Translations under genes and position numbers: made by a program
Shown here: positions 9,783 through 18,760 of the stretch, in pieces
Layout: the number at the start of each line of letters is the position of its first letter
Position numbering within the stretch: the stretch's first letter is position 1
Assembly (NCBI RefSeq): GCF_000424545.1
Contig: NZ_AUKC01000015.1
Span: forward strand, 29,950 to 93,949
Direction: 5' to 3'
Source of the DNA: Butyrivibrio sp. NC3005
GTDB taxonomy: Bacteria > Bacillota > Clostridia > Lachnospirales > Lachnospiraceae
DNA length: 64,000 nucleotides
Notes under the pieces: model-generated
Databases searched by the model: none
Seen by the model: only the letters and a program-made list of their open reading frames with translations
Told to the model about the DNA's origin: nothing

Positions 9783-9842
9783 ATTATAGCCCCAAATACG
9801 CAGAATGTCTCGGATAACTTTACCAAAAAATTACCCGAGACA
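9783..9842 (-). promoter_or_regulatory. Hairpin and -10 element between purD and the SH3 gene
   Basis: A stem TGTCTCGG (9806-9813) with CCGAGACA (9835-9842) follows the purD stop. On the minus strand the base of the stem overlaps a weak -35 (GAGACA) spaced 17 bases from a perfect TATAAT (9783-9788). One sequence may therefore end purine transcription and start the SH3 gene. The U run is on the plus-strand side, so termination of purD here is only likely. Confidence 0.5.
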
Positions 9843-9877
9843 ATTTTTTTGTTAAAAATCACTACAAAAATTACAGT

Positions 9878-11158
9878 TTAAGCTTCATCTATTGCCTTAC
9901 CAATATCATGACGCATATATTTTCCTTCAAAGTCAACCCAGTTTGTTGCTTCATAGGCTTTTTCTCTTGCTTCTTTCAAGGTTGCGCCCTTGGCTGTTAT
10001 TCCAAGAACTCTTCCTCCATTTGTTACAACGTTTCCTTCCTCATCGAACTTAGAACCAGCATGGAAGCAGTAGTATCCTTCTTTGTTCTTGAAATTCTCA
10101 AGACCAGTAATTTTCTTACCCTTTTCGTATTTAACAGGGTAGCCGGCAGAAGCAAGTACTACACACACAGCTGCCTGATCTTCAAATTCAAGATTAAGCT
10201 TATCAAGTGTTCCATCAATAACTGCATCAAAAACATCAATAATATCTGTCTTTAATCTCGGAAGAACAACTTGTGTTTCAGGATCACCAAAACGTGTATT
10301 ATACTCGACAACCTTTGGACCTTCACTAGTCATCATAAGGCCAAAATACAGAACGCCCTTGAATGGACGTTTTTCACTTGCCATTGCATCTACAGTTTTT
10401 TGATATATTCTCTCCCATCCCATTCTATCAATTTCTTCAGTATAGAAAGGACTTGGTGAGAAAGTTCCCATTCCACCAGTATTAAGACCAGTATCTTTAT
10501 CTCCAATTCTCTTATGATCCTGTGAAGAGCTCATGAGCTTTATATTCTTACCATCAACAAATGCAAGAACCGAAACTTCTCGGCCTGTCATGAACTCCTC
10601 AATTACCATTTCATTTCCGGCACTTCCAAACTTTTTATCAGTCATAATCTCCTTGACACCATCAATAGCCTCTTGAAGATTATTGCAGATAAGAACTCCC
10701 TTTCCAAGTGCAAGACCATCTGCCTTTAATACAATAGGAAACTTTGCATTTGTCTCAAGGTATGAAATAGCTTTTTGCGCATCAGTAAATACTTCATAAG
10801 CAGCTGTCGGAATTCCATACTTTTTCATAAGATTTTTCGAAAAAGATTTGGAACCTTCTATTATAGCAGCATTCTTTCTGGTACCAAAAACTCTAAGTCC
10901 AGCCGCTTCATGCGCATCAACAAGGCCTGCACATAACGGATCATCCTGACTACATACTACAAGATCTATATCATTTTCTTTTGCAAATGCAATTTGCTTA
11001 TCAAAGTCCATTACCCCGATTGAAGGGATGCACTCTGCAAGTTCAGCAATTCCAGCATTTCCAGGCATGCAATAAATTTTACTTACTCTTTTACTTCTGG
11101 AAATAGCCTCTACCATAGCATGTTCACGACCGCCGCCGCCGATTACCAATACTTTCAT
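9878..11158 (-). CDS. purD: Phosphoribosylamine-glycine ligase PurD
   Basis: PurD joins glycine to phosphoribosylamine with ATP to give GAR, the second step of purine synthesis. The 426 residues show the N-terminal MKVLVIGGGGREHAM, the ATP-grasp core (KADGLALGKGV at about 146; GGMGTFSPSPFY at about 228) and the signature YNTRFGDPETQVVLP at about 285. Length is normal. It is the last of the closely spaced series purE-purM-purN-purD, 11 bases after purN. Confidence 0.97.
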   Translation of the reverse strand: MKVLVIGGGGREHAMVEAISRSKRVSKIYCMPGNAGIAELAECIPSIGVMDFDKQIAFAKENDIDLVVCSQDDPLCAGLVDAHEAAGLRVFGTRKNAAIIEGSKSFSKNLMKKYGIPTAAYEVFTDAQKAISYLETNAKFPIVLKADGLALGKGVLICNNLQEAIDGVKEIMTDKKFGSAGNEMVIEEFMTGREVSVLAFVDGKNIKLMSSSQDHKRIGDKDTGLNTGGMGTFSPSPFYTEEIDRMGWERIYQKTVDAMASEKRPFKGVLYFGLMMTSEGPKVVEYNTRFGDPETQVVLPRLKTDIIDVFDAVIDGTLDKLNLEFEDQAAVCVVLASAGYPVKYEKGKKITGLENFKNKEGYYCFHAGSKFDEEGNVVTNGGRVLGITAKGATLKEAREKAYEATNWVDFEGKYMRHDIGKAIDEA

Positions 11159-11169
11159 TTTTCTTCCCC

Positions 11170-11793
11170 TTAATCTATATATACTTTTCTGTCTTCAACA
11201 CGTACTTTCCCCTGCGCAATAAGGTTAATTGCTTCTGGCAAAATCTTCCATTCTGCCTCTTCCATTACTCTTTGCTGCAGTATTTTTGGTGTATCATCCT
11301 GCTTAATCATAACAGCTTTCTGCAGGATAATTGGTCCTGTATCAGTTCCCTCATCTACAAAATGAACTGTTGCACCAGTAACCCTTACTCCTCTTTCAAG
11401 TGCCTTTTCATGAACATGTATTCCATAGAATCCTGTTCCACAAAAAGAAGGAATAAGTGAAGGATGAATATTGATTATCCTGTTCTTGAACTTACTTACT
11501 ACTTTTTTAGGAATAACAACAAGACATCCTGCAAGTACTATCAAATCCGGATTAGCCTCTTCTAATGTATTAAGGAATGCTTCATTAAACAATTCTCTTG
11601 TTTCAAAAGATTTTGGAGAAATGCATTTTGAAGGAATTCCTGCATTCTTTGCTCTTTCAAGTGCATAGGCATTGGGATTGTTAGAATACACTAAAACAAT
11701 CTCTGTATTCTTAATATTACCATCTTTTATGGCATCTATAATTGCCTGAAGATTAGTGCCTCCGCCAGAAACGCATACAGCTATTCTTAGCAT
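11170..11793 (-). CDS. purN: Phosphoribosylglycinamide formyltransferase PurN
   Basis: PurN transfers a formyl group from 10-formyl-THF to GAR. The family signature is clear: an N-terminal VCVSGGGTNLQAI, the catalytic Asn-His region NIHPSLIPSF (about 107) and the Asp region VHFVDEGTDTGPI. The gene overlaps the end of purM by 7 bases, implying translational coupling. Confidence 0.96.
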   Translation of the reverse strand: MLRIAVCVSGGGTNLQAIIDAIKDGNIKNTEIVLVYSNNPNAYALERAKNAGIPSKCISPKSFETRELFNEAFLNTLEEANPDLIVLAGCLVVIPKKVVSKFKNRIINIHPSLIPSFCGTGFYGIHVHEKALERGVRVTGATVHFVDEGTDTGPIILQKAVMIKQDDTPKILQQRVMEEAEWKILPEAINLIAQGKVRVEDRKVYID

Positions 11794-12818
11794 AACTTAA
11801 CACCTTTCTGACCTTCTTCAATATGTCCTACAACATATCCCTTGTCACCACTTGCTTCAATAGCTTTAAGGCATGCATCAACATCTTTTTCATCAACACA
11901 AAGAACCATGCCAAGTCCCATATTGTATGTGTTGTACATCATCTGTTCATCAACCTGTCCTTTTTCTTGCATAAGCTTGAAAATAGGTGGAATATCATAG
12001 CTATCCTTCTTAATAACAGCAAGTGCATTTTCTGGAAGCATACGAGGAACGTTTTCATAGAAACCGCCTCCTGTAATATGGCTGCAGCCTTTAACTCTAA
12101 TTCCTGCATTCTTGATGGACTTCATCATATGAACATAGATACGAGTTGGCTCAAGAAGTGCCTCTCCAAGTGTTTTTCCCAGTTCATCATAATATGTTTC
12201 AAGGCTTTCCTTGGTCATATCGAAAATCTTACGAACCAGTGAAAAACCATTTGAATGAACTCCTGAAGATGCAACTCCTATAAGTACATCTCCAGCCTTA
12301 ATAGTACTTCCATCTATAAGATCTTTCTTTTCACAAACACCTACGCTAAAACCTGCAAGATCATAATCATCTTCAGGCATAAGACCTGGATGTTCAGCAG
12401 TCTCTCCGCCTACAAGTGCACAATCTGACTGTTTGCAGCCTTCTGCAACACCCTTTACTATTGTAGCAATCTTCTCTGGATAGTTTTTGCCACAAGCTAT
12501 ATAATCAAGGAAAAACAACGGCTCTCCCCCTGCACACGCTACGTCATTTACGCACATTGCAACACAGTCGATACCGATTGTATCATGCTTATCCATAAGA
12601 AAAGCTAATTTCAACTTAGTACCTACTCCATCTGTACCAGATAAAAGAACAGGATGTTCCATATCCTTAATTGTTGCCAAATCAAAAGCTCCAGAGAATC
12701 CACCGATTCCTCCCATTACTTCTGGTCTGTTTGTAGCCTGTACAAACTCTTTCATAAGTTTCACGGATTCGTATCCAGCCTCGATATCAACGCCTGCGTT
12801 CTTGTAATTAAGTGCCAT
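11787..12818 (-). CDS. purM: Phosphoribosylformylglycinamidine cyclo-ligase PurM
   Basis: PurM closes the imidazole ring by converting FGAM to AIR with ATP. The 343 residues begin with the typical YKNAGVDIEAGYE and contain GTDGVGTKLKLA (about 62), DCVAMCVNDVACAGGEPLFFLDY (read in parts, about 85) and ITGGGFYENVPRMLP (about 250). It lies 49 bases after purE and overlaps purN. No FGAM synthase gene (purL) is in the window. Confidence 0.97.
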   Translation of the reverse strand: MALNYKNAGVDIEAGYESVKLMKEFVQATNRPEVMGGIGGFSGAFDLATIKDMEHPVLLSGTDGVGTKLKLAFLMDKHDTIGIDCVAMCVNDVACAGGEPLFFLDYIACGKNYPEKIATIVKGVAEGCKQSDCALVGGETAEHPGLMPEDDYDLAGFSVGVCEKKDLIDGSTIKAGDVLIGVASSGVHSNGFSLVRKIFDMTKESLETYYDELGKTLGEALLEPTRIYVHMMKSIKNAGIRVKGCSHITGGGFYENVPRMLPENALAVIKKDSYDIPPIFKLMQEKGQVDEQMMYNTYNMGLGMVLCVDEKDVDACLKAIEASGDKGYVVGHIEEGQKGVKLC

Positions 12819-12867
12819 TGTTTTCTCCTTTTATAACCCTTAAACTATTTGGAATATCACTAAAAAA

Positions 12868-13374
12868 TCAGTTATTGTAATTCTTATATCCAACTTTCTG
12901 AAGCTTCTCATCTTTCTTCAACACAGTAAGTCTTAAAGAATCTTTGTAATCCTTAAGTCTTTGAAGAAGCTCCGGATCAGAAGTTGCCAATATTTTAGCT
13001 GCAAGAATTCCTGCATTAGCTCCACCATTAATGGCAACAGTTGCAACTGGAATGCCTGTAGGCATCTGAACTATGGAATAAAGCGAATCTCTTCCACCAA
13101 GCGATGTTGTATGCATCGGAATTCCAATAACTGGAAGTGGGAAGATTGCTGCGCACATTCCTGGAAGATGTGCTGCCATGCCTGCACCTGCGATTATCAC
13201 TTTAAGCCCACGTTCTTCTGCAGTGTTTGCATAATCAAAAAACTCTGAAGGCTCTCTATGCGCAGAAATAATATTCATCTCATATGAGATACCAAGCTGA
13301 TCCAAAATATCAGCTGCCTTTGCCATAACGGGCATATCTGAATCAGATCCCATTACAATTCCAACCATTGCCAT
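12868..13374 (-). CDS. purE: N5-carboxyaminoimidazole ribonucleotide mutase PurE
   Basis: PurE of class I moves the carboxyl group on the AIR ring. It carries MGSDSDMPVM near the start, SAHREP and GAGMAAHLPGM. I place the start at 13374 (MAMVGIVMG) because AGGAGGAGAG is four bases upstream, giving 168 residues. It is the first gene of the purine series. The 80 bases before it contain only a weak hairpin, and I see no purine riboswitch (no matching conserved core). Confidence 0.95.
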   Translation of the reverse strand: MAMVGIVMGSDSDMPVMAKAADILDQLGISYEMNIISAHREPSEFFDYANTAEERGLKVIIAGAGMAAHLPGMCAAIFPLPVIGIPMHTTSLGGRDSLYSIVQMPTGIPVATVAINGGANAGILAAKILATSDPELLQRLKDYKDSLRLTVLKKDEKLQKVGYKNYNN

Positions 13375-13455
13375 TTTTCTCTCCTCCTCTTGAAAAAGCA
13401 AAAAACAAAATAATTACTGCTTATCTGCACTAAGCTTTAAAGCAGAAAAAGTATA

Positions 13456-15546
13456 TCACTGCAACTGCTCGAAAGGTTTGTTTAGTTCTTGTGTCCCTTC
13501 GAGTACAAAGCGACCATTTTGTATAATTAATATTTTATCTCCATCCTTAGTAACTACTGTGATTTCTCCAAGTTCGTTATAAGGAATAGTAATATCTGTA
13601 TGACAACCAAAGTAGGCTTTTTCAGGATCAGTATCTCTTAAATCAGAGATTTCATTTGAACGGGCAATAATATTTTTGCCATCAGGATTACGTGTGATAA
13701 TATCCTCTTCATGAGAATAACAGGTATCACCCACTGCAAAATGCGGTCCTGTTTTTTCTGCAATAAGTATTGGAAGCTTATCCTGAATATCAAATTTCCT
13801 TGCCATTACGTATGCTGTTGTATTAGTTCCAATTGCAAATTCTCCAATCGGAAGTGTATCATGATGAAACAAAATATTATCATCAATGTATTTCTTATTT
13901 TCTTCTTCAGAATCAAAATTTGAGCAGCTGTAGGAACTGATAACTCCATCTTTAAACTCAATAGTCAGATCTTTGAATAATAAACCGTTAAGATAAACAG
14001 ATGAAACATACAAAGTTCCATTTGTATTCTTTAATACTGGGGATGTAAATACTTCACCAACAGGAATATTAACATCAGCTACACAGTTTTCAAAATTTGT
14101 TTCTTTTGATGCATCTTTAAGTTCATGAAGTTTTACGACAATATCCGTCTTGTTCTGCCCCATTCCCTTAACATGTACATAATCACCCTTATCAAGTGCA
14201 TCAATAAGTGTCTGCTGAGTTCTTTGATAAAGCTTATAATCCAATGTATTAAGCTTAACAGTTTCATTGAATATCTCTTCATATCTGTCCCCAATTGATG
14301 GAACAGGAAATGCTATAATAGTGAAACTTCTCTCATCACCAGGAATATAATCGTTTGTAATAACTGCTGCCTGTACACGATATTTTCCAAGCTCTTTGGA
14401 CTGTTCACTATCAAGATGAACAGCATCTTCGTTGTTTACAGGAGTAAAAGTCTTTTCTCCAAATACCTCGATTACTGCTGGTCCTGCGAAAGTTTTTGCA
14501 GAATCTTTGTATTCTTCTCCAGCACTCTTTAATGCTTCGAACTTCCTGTTAATTAAAGCCTTATCGAGAAACAGTCCATTATCATCTTTGTGATCATATA
14601 AATACTGCTTATTAGCTCCATCACATGCAAAACCATTCTGATTAATGCTATTACCTGTATAGAAAGTACTTGGATTAGCTCTGTAAATAGACGGCTCAAG
14701 TCCCATCTTTCTAAACTGGATAACTGCTGCCTTTACCATTCTTTCAAATCCAAGGTTGTAACGAATAGCAACAGTCTTTTTGATTGAAAGATCTTTTCCT
14801 GTGACTTCAAAACCAATTCTATAGCCTTCTGTATATGTTGAAGCCATTTTTTCGATTTCTTCATCAGACATGTTATTTAAATGCCTTGCAGTCTCAATCT
14901 CATTAACTCCGATATATTCCCCAAAAAGATAAAGATAAGAAACATCACTAAGATCACTATTCATAATAATGTCTTTTGCAAACGTATAACTTGATGGTTC
15001 TACAAGACTTGCAAAACGTTCTTTGCGACATTCCTCTTCATAATCACTATAGAAATAGTACATTATCTGTCTGATTTTTTCCTGTGAAGGGAGTTTTTTA
15101 TCTTCTTCAAGAGAAGATGAGAATAAATAATAGATTTCCAAAAACAGTTCAAGACGAATAACAATCTGCCAAAGATTTTTCTCATATGCAAAAGCGATAT
15201 TGCTTCGAAGTTCGTAGTAAAGAGATGATAAAAGTCTTCCATACTCTTGTCCTAACATCTTTACAGCATAAGTTGGATTTGCAAAGCTTTCTCCATAGTG
15301 TTCTGGAATTATATCACTGTAGATATCTTCCATAAGCTTTTTTCTGGATTCTTCATCCATTTTTAGAAGATCACCTTTAGATGAAAGACCATATATATTC
15401 AAAGTCTTTAAAAGAAATTCTGCTATGACATGAAAATAAACATCCAAAGCGCCCTTTGTTGCATCCAGGTTCTTTAGATGTTCATTTTCAATTTCTGAAA
15501 TTCGGCTTTTAGCCAAATCCAGACGTTCTAAAAATAATTCGTTCAT
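13456..15546 (-). CDS. M29-family aminopeptidase, long form
   Basis: The C-terminal half matches thermophilic-type (M29) metallo-aminopeptidases. GEVFTSPV is the first metal Glu region, HHDTLPIGEFAIGTN carries Glu and His ligands, and AEKTGPHFAVGDTCY and HTDITIPYNELG supply the last His and Asp ligands. At 696 residues it is far longer than the usual 370-410; the first 300 residues are helical and without a recognised domain. There is no signal peptide, so it should remove N-terminal residues from peptides in the cytoplasm. Comparable long forms occur in Lachnospiraceae as far as I recall. It lies upstream of purE but is probably transcribed separately. Confidence 0.85.
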   Translation of the reverse strand: MNELFLERLDLAKSRISEIENEHLKNLDATKGALDVYFHVIAEFLLKTLNIYGLSSKGDLLKMDEESRKKLMEDIYSDIIPEHYGESFANPTYAVKMLGQEYGRLLSSLYYELRSNIAFAYEKNLWQIVIRLELFLEIYYLFSSSLEEDKKLPSQEKIRQIMYYFYSDYEEECRKERFASLVEPSSYTFAKDIIMNSDLSDVSYLYLFGEYIGVNEIETARHLNNMSDEEIEKMASTYTEGYRIGFEVTGKDLSIKKTVAIRYNLGFERMVKAAVIQFRKMGLEPSIYRANPSTFYTGNSINQNGFACDGANKQYLYDHKDDNGLFLDKALINRKFEALKSAGEEYKDSAKTFAGPAVIEVFGEKTFTPVNNEDAVHLDSEQSKELGKYRVQAAVITNDYIPGDERSFTIIAFPVPSIGDRYEEIFNETVKLNTLDYKLYQRTQQTLIDALDKGDYVHVKGMGQNKTDIVVKLHELKDASKETNFENCVADVNIPVGEVFTSPVLKNTNGTLYVSSVYLNGLLFKDLTIEFKDGVISSYSCSNFDSEEENKKYIDDNILFHHDTLPIGEFAIGTNTTAYVMARKFDIQDKLPILIAEKTGPHFAVGDTCYSHEEDIITRNPDGKNIIARSNEISDLRDTDPEKAYFGCHTDITIPYNELGEITVVTKDGDKILIIQNGRFVLEGTQELNKPFEQLQ

Positions 15547-15722
15547 ATAAAAAGTTCCTATCTAAACATTTTAAAATTCTTCTTTTATAAACAGGATTAT
15601 AAATAAAAAAATCCTGCCTGATACAGATATCATTCTTCAAAATAGAAAAATGACATCCATACCCATGCAGTAAATATATTATTTCTGACTGACCATTCAG
15701 TCAAGTGTTTTTTTAGATTTTT

Positions 15723-16154
15723 TTAAAAAATAAATCCAAATACTGTGAGAACTATAATAAGTACCACATTTACAGTTCCCAAAAATATTCCCAAATTTGG
15801 AAACATATAAAAGATCTTGTTCTGCTTTCTGGATTGAACAGATAGAATTATTCCTGCAATGCTATAGCAAAGTGCTTGAAACATAGCTACACCATACTTG
15901 GCATCTGCCTTACCGCCAGCTTTAAATGCTCCATTGACACTAGATGCTATAAGGAATATTCCAACAAGCCCTAACACAAAAGACAAAATACCTTTCCTAG
16001 GATGAACATGATCTGTGAAGATAAGCCGTCTTCTTTGTATTTTTTTCCAAATCGACTGGCGTTTTTTCTTCTTTTTCTTTTTGCGATAGTGTGCTATTTC
16101 ACCATCGTTTTCCCATTCGGGGGTTGGAATTCCCCTATCTACCTGCGTGTTCAA
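15723..16154 (-). CDS. Small membrane protein resembling DUF6142
   Basis: The protein has 143 residues. A very basic segment (RKKKKKKKRQ, about 24-33) and HPRKGILSFVLG precede three hydrophobic helices at about 56-76, 88-104 and 116-141. This resembles DUF6142 proteins, whose function is unknown; the family name is from memory. The start codon is TTG, overlapping the stop of the upstream 50-residue gene as TTGA, which implies coupled translation. Both proteins probably act together in the membrane. Confidence 0.65.
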   Translation of the reverse strand: MNTQVDRGIPTPEWENDGEIAHYRKKKKKKKRQSIWKKIQRRRLIFTDHVHPRKGILSFVLGLVGIFLIASSVNGAFKAGGKADAKYGVAMFQALCYSIAGIILSVQSRKQNKIFYMFPNLGIFLGTVNVVLIIVLTVFGFIF

Positions 16155-16303
16155 AATAAAATCTTCTTTCGGCCACTAAGAAGCTTTGCTCCGCTGATAA
16201 TAAGCAATACGCCTGCAACTGTTCCACAAACAATCGATAAAATACCAAATGCAAGATTCAAAGCTCCAGAGTTACCCATCAACTTATAAGTTTTTTCTTC
16301 CAT
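16151..16303 (-). CDS. 50-residue membrane protein between pyrE and the DUF6142-like gene
   Basis: The frame starts at an ATG at 16303 after a GGAGATTACGGC site and encodes MEEKTYKLMGNSGALNLAFG followed by one hydrophobic helix (about 12-39) and a basic end (SGRKKILF). Its TGA stop overlaps the TTG start of the next gene by four bases. The good ribosome site, single membrane span with positive-inside end and tight coupling argue for a real small protein. It lies 20 bases upstream of the pyrE stop codon's far side, so it may be read from the pyr transcript. Confidence 0.7.
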   Translation of the reverse strand: MEEKTYKLMGNSGALNLAFGILSIVCGTVAGVLLIISGAKLLSGRKKILF

Positions 16304-16323
16304 GCCGTAATCTCCTTTTCTTT

Positions 16324-17010
16324 TTACATTTTTACAGCGCCATACTGATTGTAGTAATCACTGATTCTGGATTTAATTTCATCATCCAATACTATTTTAC
16401 CACCAATTTCACGATTATAAAGATATTCTACAACATCACTCATGGTAACAATTGCATGTGCATCAAATCCATACTTATCATGAATTTCATCAAGAGCACT
16501 TTTATCTGTTGTAAGACCTTTCTCCTGGCGATTCAAAGAAACAATAAGCCCAACAACTTCGATATCTTCTCCCTGAGCTTTTAAGATAGGGTATGTTTCC
16601 TCTATAGACTTTCCAGAAGTTGTGACATCCTCAATAATAAGAACTCTGTCATTTTTTTGAAGCTTGCTTCCAAGGAGAATACCTGTATCACCATGATCTT
16701 TTACTTCCTTACGATTAGCGCAATATCTGATATCCTTGCCATAGAGCTTGCTAATTGCAATACAAGTAGCAACACTAAGCGGAATTCCTTTATACGCTGG
16801 TCCAAACAATACATCAAAGTCTAGTCCAAAATTGTCATGAATTGCTTTAGCATAGTATTCGCCAAGTTTCATAAGCTGTGTTCCTGTTACATATGCTCCT
16901 GCATTCATAAAAAATGGAGATTTTCTACCACTTTTTAAAGTAAAATCGCCAAACTTTAATACATTGCTGTCAACCATGAAACTAATAAACTCTTCTTTAT
17001 AGTTTTCCAT
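16324..17010 (-). CDS. pyrE: Orotate phosphoribosyltransferase PyrE
   Basis: PyrE makes OMP from orotate and PRPP. The 13-residue PRPP-binding signature is seen as VLIIEDVTTSGKS at about 125-137, and KSGRKSPFFMNAG near the N-terminus is typical. I start it at the ATG at 17010, with GAAGAGG seven bases upstream. A TTG six bases earlier is in frame but less likely. It follows pyrF by 16 bases, so the pair should be co-transcribed and catalyse the last two steps of UMP synthesis. Confidence 0.95.
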   Translation of the reverse strand: MENYKEEFISFMVDSNVLKFGDFTLKSGRKSPFFMNAGAYVTGTQLMKLGEYYAKAIHDNFGLDFDVLFGPAYKGIPLSVATCIAISKLYGKDIRYCANRKEVKDHGDTGILLGSKLQKNDRVLIIEDVTTSGKSIEETYPILKAQGEDIEVVGLIVSLNRQEKGLTTDKSALDEIHDKYGFDAHAIVTMSDVVEYLYNREIGGKIVLDDEIKSRISDYYNQYGAVKM

Positions 17011-17026
17011 TATCAAACCTCTTCTC

Positions 17027-17953
17027 TTATCTATTCAAAGCATTAGAAATATCATTTTTCATATCGATTACAGCTTTTCTTGCAGCTTCACCAATATTGT
17101 TTTCTCCGTATTGTGAATACTCTTCTTTTTGCCATGCTGCAATTATTCCTCTTGAGCTATTAACAATCGCGCCAAGACCATCTTCATTAAAGAATCCCAC
17201 AAGATCCTTGCCTGTTCCGCCCTGAGCACCATAGCCTGGAACTAAAATGTAAGCATGAGGCATAACTTTTCTAAGAGCAGCTCCCATTTCAGGATATGTT
17301 GCACCTACTACACATCCAACATTTGAGTATGCGCCGTCCATAGAAGTAAGTCCCCATTCTTCAACTTTTCTGGCAACTTCTTCATAAAGAGGGATACCAT
17401 TTTCAATTATACGATCCTGAAATTCTCCACTTGAAGGATTTGAAGTCTTGACTAAGACAAAGATGCCTTTATCTTCGGCATTACAAACATCGATAAATGG
17501 CTTTACACCATCACTACCCAGATAAGGATTAACTGTAGCGAAATCCTCATTAAAACCAGTGCAACGAGTATTTCCAACCTGCACGCTTCCCAAATGTCCA
17601 AGAGCATAAGACTCTGAAGTCGAGCCAATATCTCCACGTTTAATATCTCCTATTACAAGAAGACCTTTCCCGTGACAATAGTCAACAGTTTTCTGGAATG
17701 CAATAAGTCCCGGGATACCAAATTGCTCATACATAGCAATCTGTGGTTTAACAGCCGGAATCAAATCATAAACACCATCAACAATCTCTTTGTTAAAATC
17801 AAAAAGAGCGTTTGCTGCTCCTTCGGCGTTTTCTCCATATTCCTTAAAGTTCTTCACTTTGATTCTCTCAGGAATCATGGAAAGCTTAGGATCAAGCCCG
17901 ACCACTATAGGAGCCTGTGTTTTCTGAATTGCATTTACTAATTGCTGAATCAT
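17027..17953 (-). CDS. pyrF: Orotidine 5'-phosphate decarboxylase PyrF, long type
   Basis: PyrF decarboxylates OMP to UMP. The catalytic region GDIKRGDIGSTSE is at about 100, and VGLDPKLSMIPE at the start and PGYGAQGG near 240 fit. At 308 residues it belongs to the long (type 2) group rather than the 230-residue type. No ribosome site is next to the ATG. AGGAAAGG lies about 34 bases upstream, with a hairpin in between (17965-17983). Confidence 0.95.
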   Translation of the reverse strand: MIQQLVNAIQKTQAPIVVGLDPKLSMIPERIKVKNFKEYGENAEGAANALFDFNKEIVDGVYDLIPAVKPQIAMYEQFGIPGLIAFQKTVDYCHGKGLLVIGDIKRGDIGSTSESYALGHLGSVQVGNTRCTGFNEDFATVNPYLGSDGVKPFIDVCNAEDKGIFVLVKTSNPSSGEFQDRIIENGIPLYEEVARKVEEWGLTSMDGAYSNVGCVVGATYPEMGAALRKVMPHAYILVPGYGAQGGTGKDLVGFFNEDGLGAIVNSSRGIIAAWQKEEYSQYGENNIGEAARKAVIDMKNDISNALNR

Positions 17954-17964
17954 GCGGTTGTACT

Positions 17965-17983
17965 GCTATTAAAAAATAATAGC
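17965..17983 (-). promoter_or_regulatory. Hairpin between ribosome site and pyrF start codon
   Basis: GCTATTA and TAATAGC form a 7-bp stem with a five-base loop. It lies between AGGAAAGG (17988-17995) and the ATG at 17953. Folding would shorten the distance between the site and the start codon. I see no PyrR-type element. Confidence 0.45.
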
Positions 17984-18173
17984 TTTTCCTTTCCTAGATT
18001 ATGATATGATGTTGGCATTTGCCATACAAACACTGGGAAAAGTCTAGAAATTATAGTAAATCAGACGTTCCCAATTGTTTATTAAATTGCCAAATGGCTT
18101 TGACCATGAAGCAATTCTATATCATATTATCATAATTTTAGAAAAATAGAACTCCCAAAAATTTTTTAATTTA

Positions 18174-18728
18174 TCAAACGCTGTTAAGCGATATTACCAT
18201 CTCTGCTGCTTCTACAATTCCGGTACCAGAATCCATAGAACACTTCTGCAAATACTTGTGAGCCTGTGGTTCTGTCATATTATGCCTTTCCATTAGAAGT
18301 TCTTTTGCCTTATTGATTGTCTCCTGCTCTTTGGGACTTCGCCCTGCTTTTTTCTTTTCCTTTAACTTCTTCCTGCGGTTATACAATTCTCCTAGCATCA
18401 TGGTGATTGTGGATGCCAGTACATCCCCCTGAAGGGGGGTTGCAAGAGTCATGGCATTTCCGGCAAGCTCTATTCCGTCAAGCCTTGCCGGAGAAGCAAC
18501 AACAAGCATTTGAAAATATGATGGTATATACTCTGACAATTCTTCGCATAGCATGTCACTTAATCTATAACCACAAACAAGAACACCGTTTCCAAGATTT
18601 TCCATGGCTTCAAGAGCCTGAGCTCCTGACGTACAGATAGCAGAAACATCTATGCCTTTTCTCATCAAAACTTTTTTAAAATTTGCAGCATCTGTCTCTT
18701 TAGCAAATGCAATAATAACATTCTGCAT
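18174..18728 (-). CDS. ANTAR-domain RNA-binding regulator next to glnA
   Basis: The first 115 residues resemble a receiver domain without an obvious phospho-acceptor aspartate. A basic linker (RRKKLKEKKKAGRS, about 117) leads to the ANTAR domain at about 127-182 (INKAKELLMERHNMTEPQAH, then YLQKCSMDSG). ANTAR proteins bind paired six-base-loop hairpins in mRNA leaders and prevent termination. This gene lies 32 bases after glnA, whose leader holds a terminator, so the target is probably its own operon. Such glnA-ANTAR pairs are known in Clostridia. Regulation by glutamine or ammonium status is inferred. Confidence 0.88.
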   Translation of the reverse strand: MQNVIIAFAKETDAANFKKVLMRKGIDVSAICTSGAQALEAMENLGNGVLVCGYRLSDMLCEELSEYIPSYFQMLVVASPARLDGIELAGNAMTLATPLQGDVLASTITMMLGELYNRRKKLKEKKKAGRSPKEQETINKAKELLMERHNMTEPQAHKYLQKCSMDSGTGIVEAAEMVISLNSV

Positions 18729-18760
18729 TTAGGAAAACCCCGACTTTCCCAATCTATAAA

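Noticed and set aside
13375..13455. Purine riboswitch before purE
   Set aside because: No conserved loop sequences or suitable three-stem fold are visible; only a weak CTGCTT/AAGCAG hairpin is present. The purC leader also lacks one.
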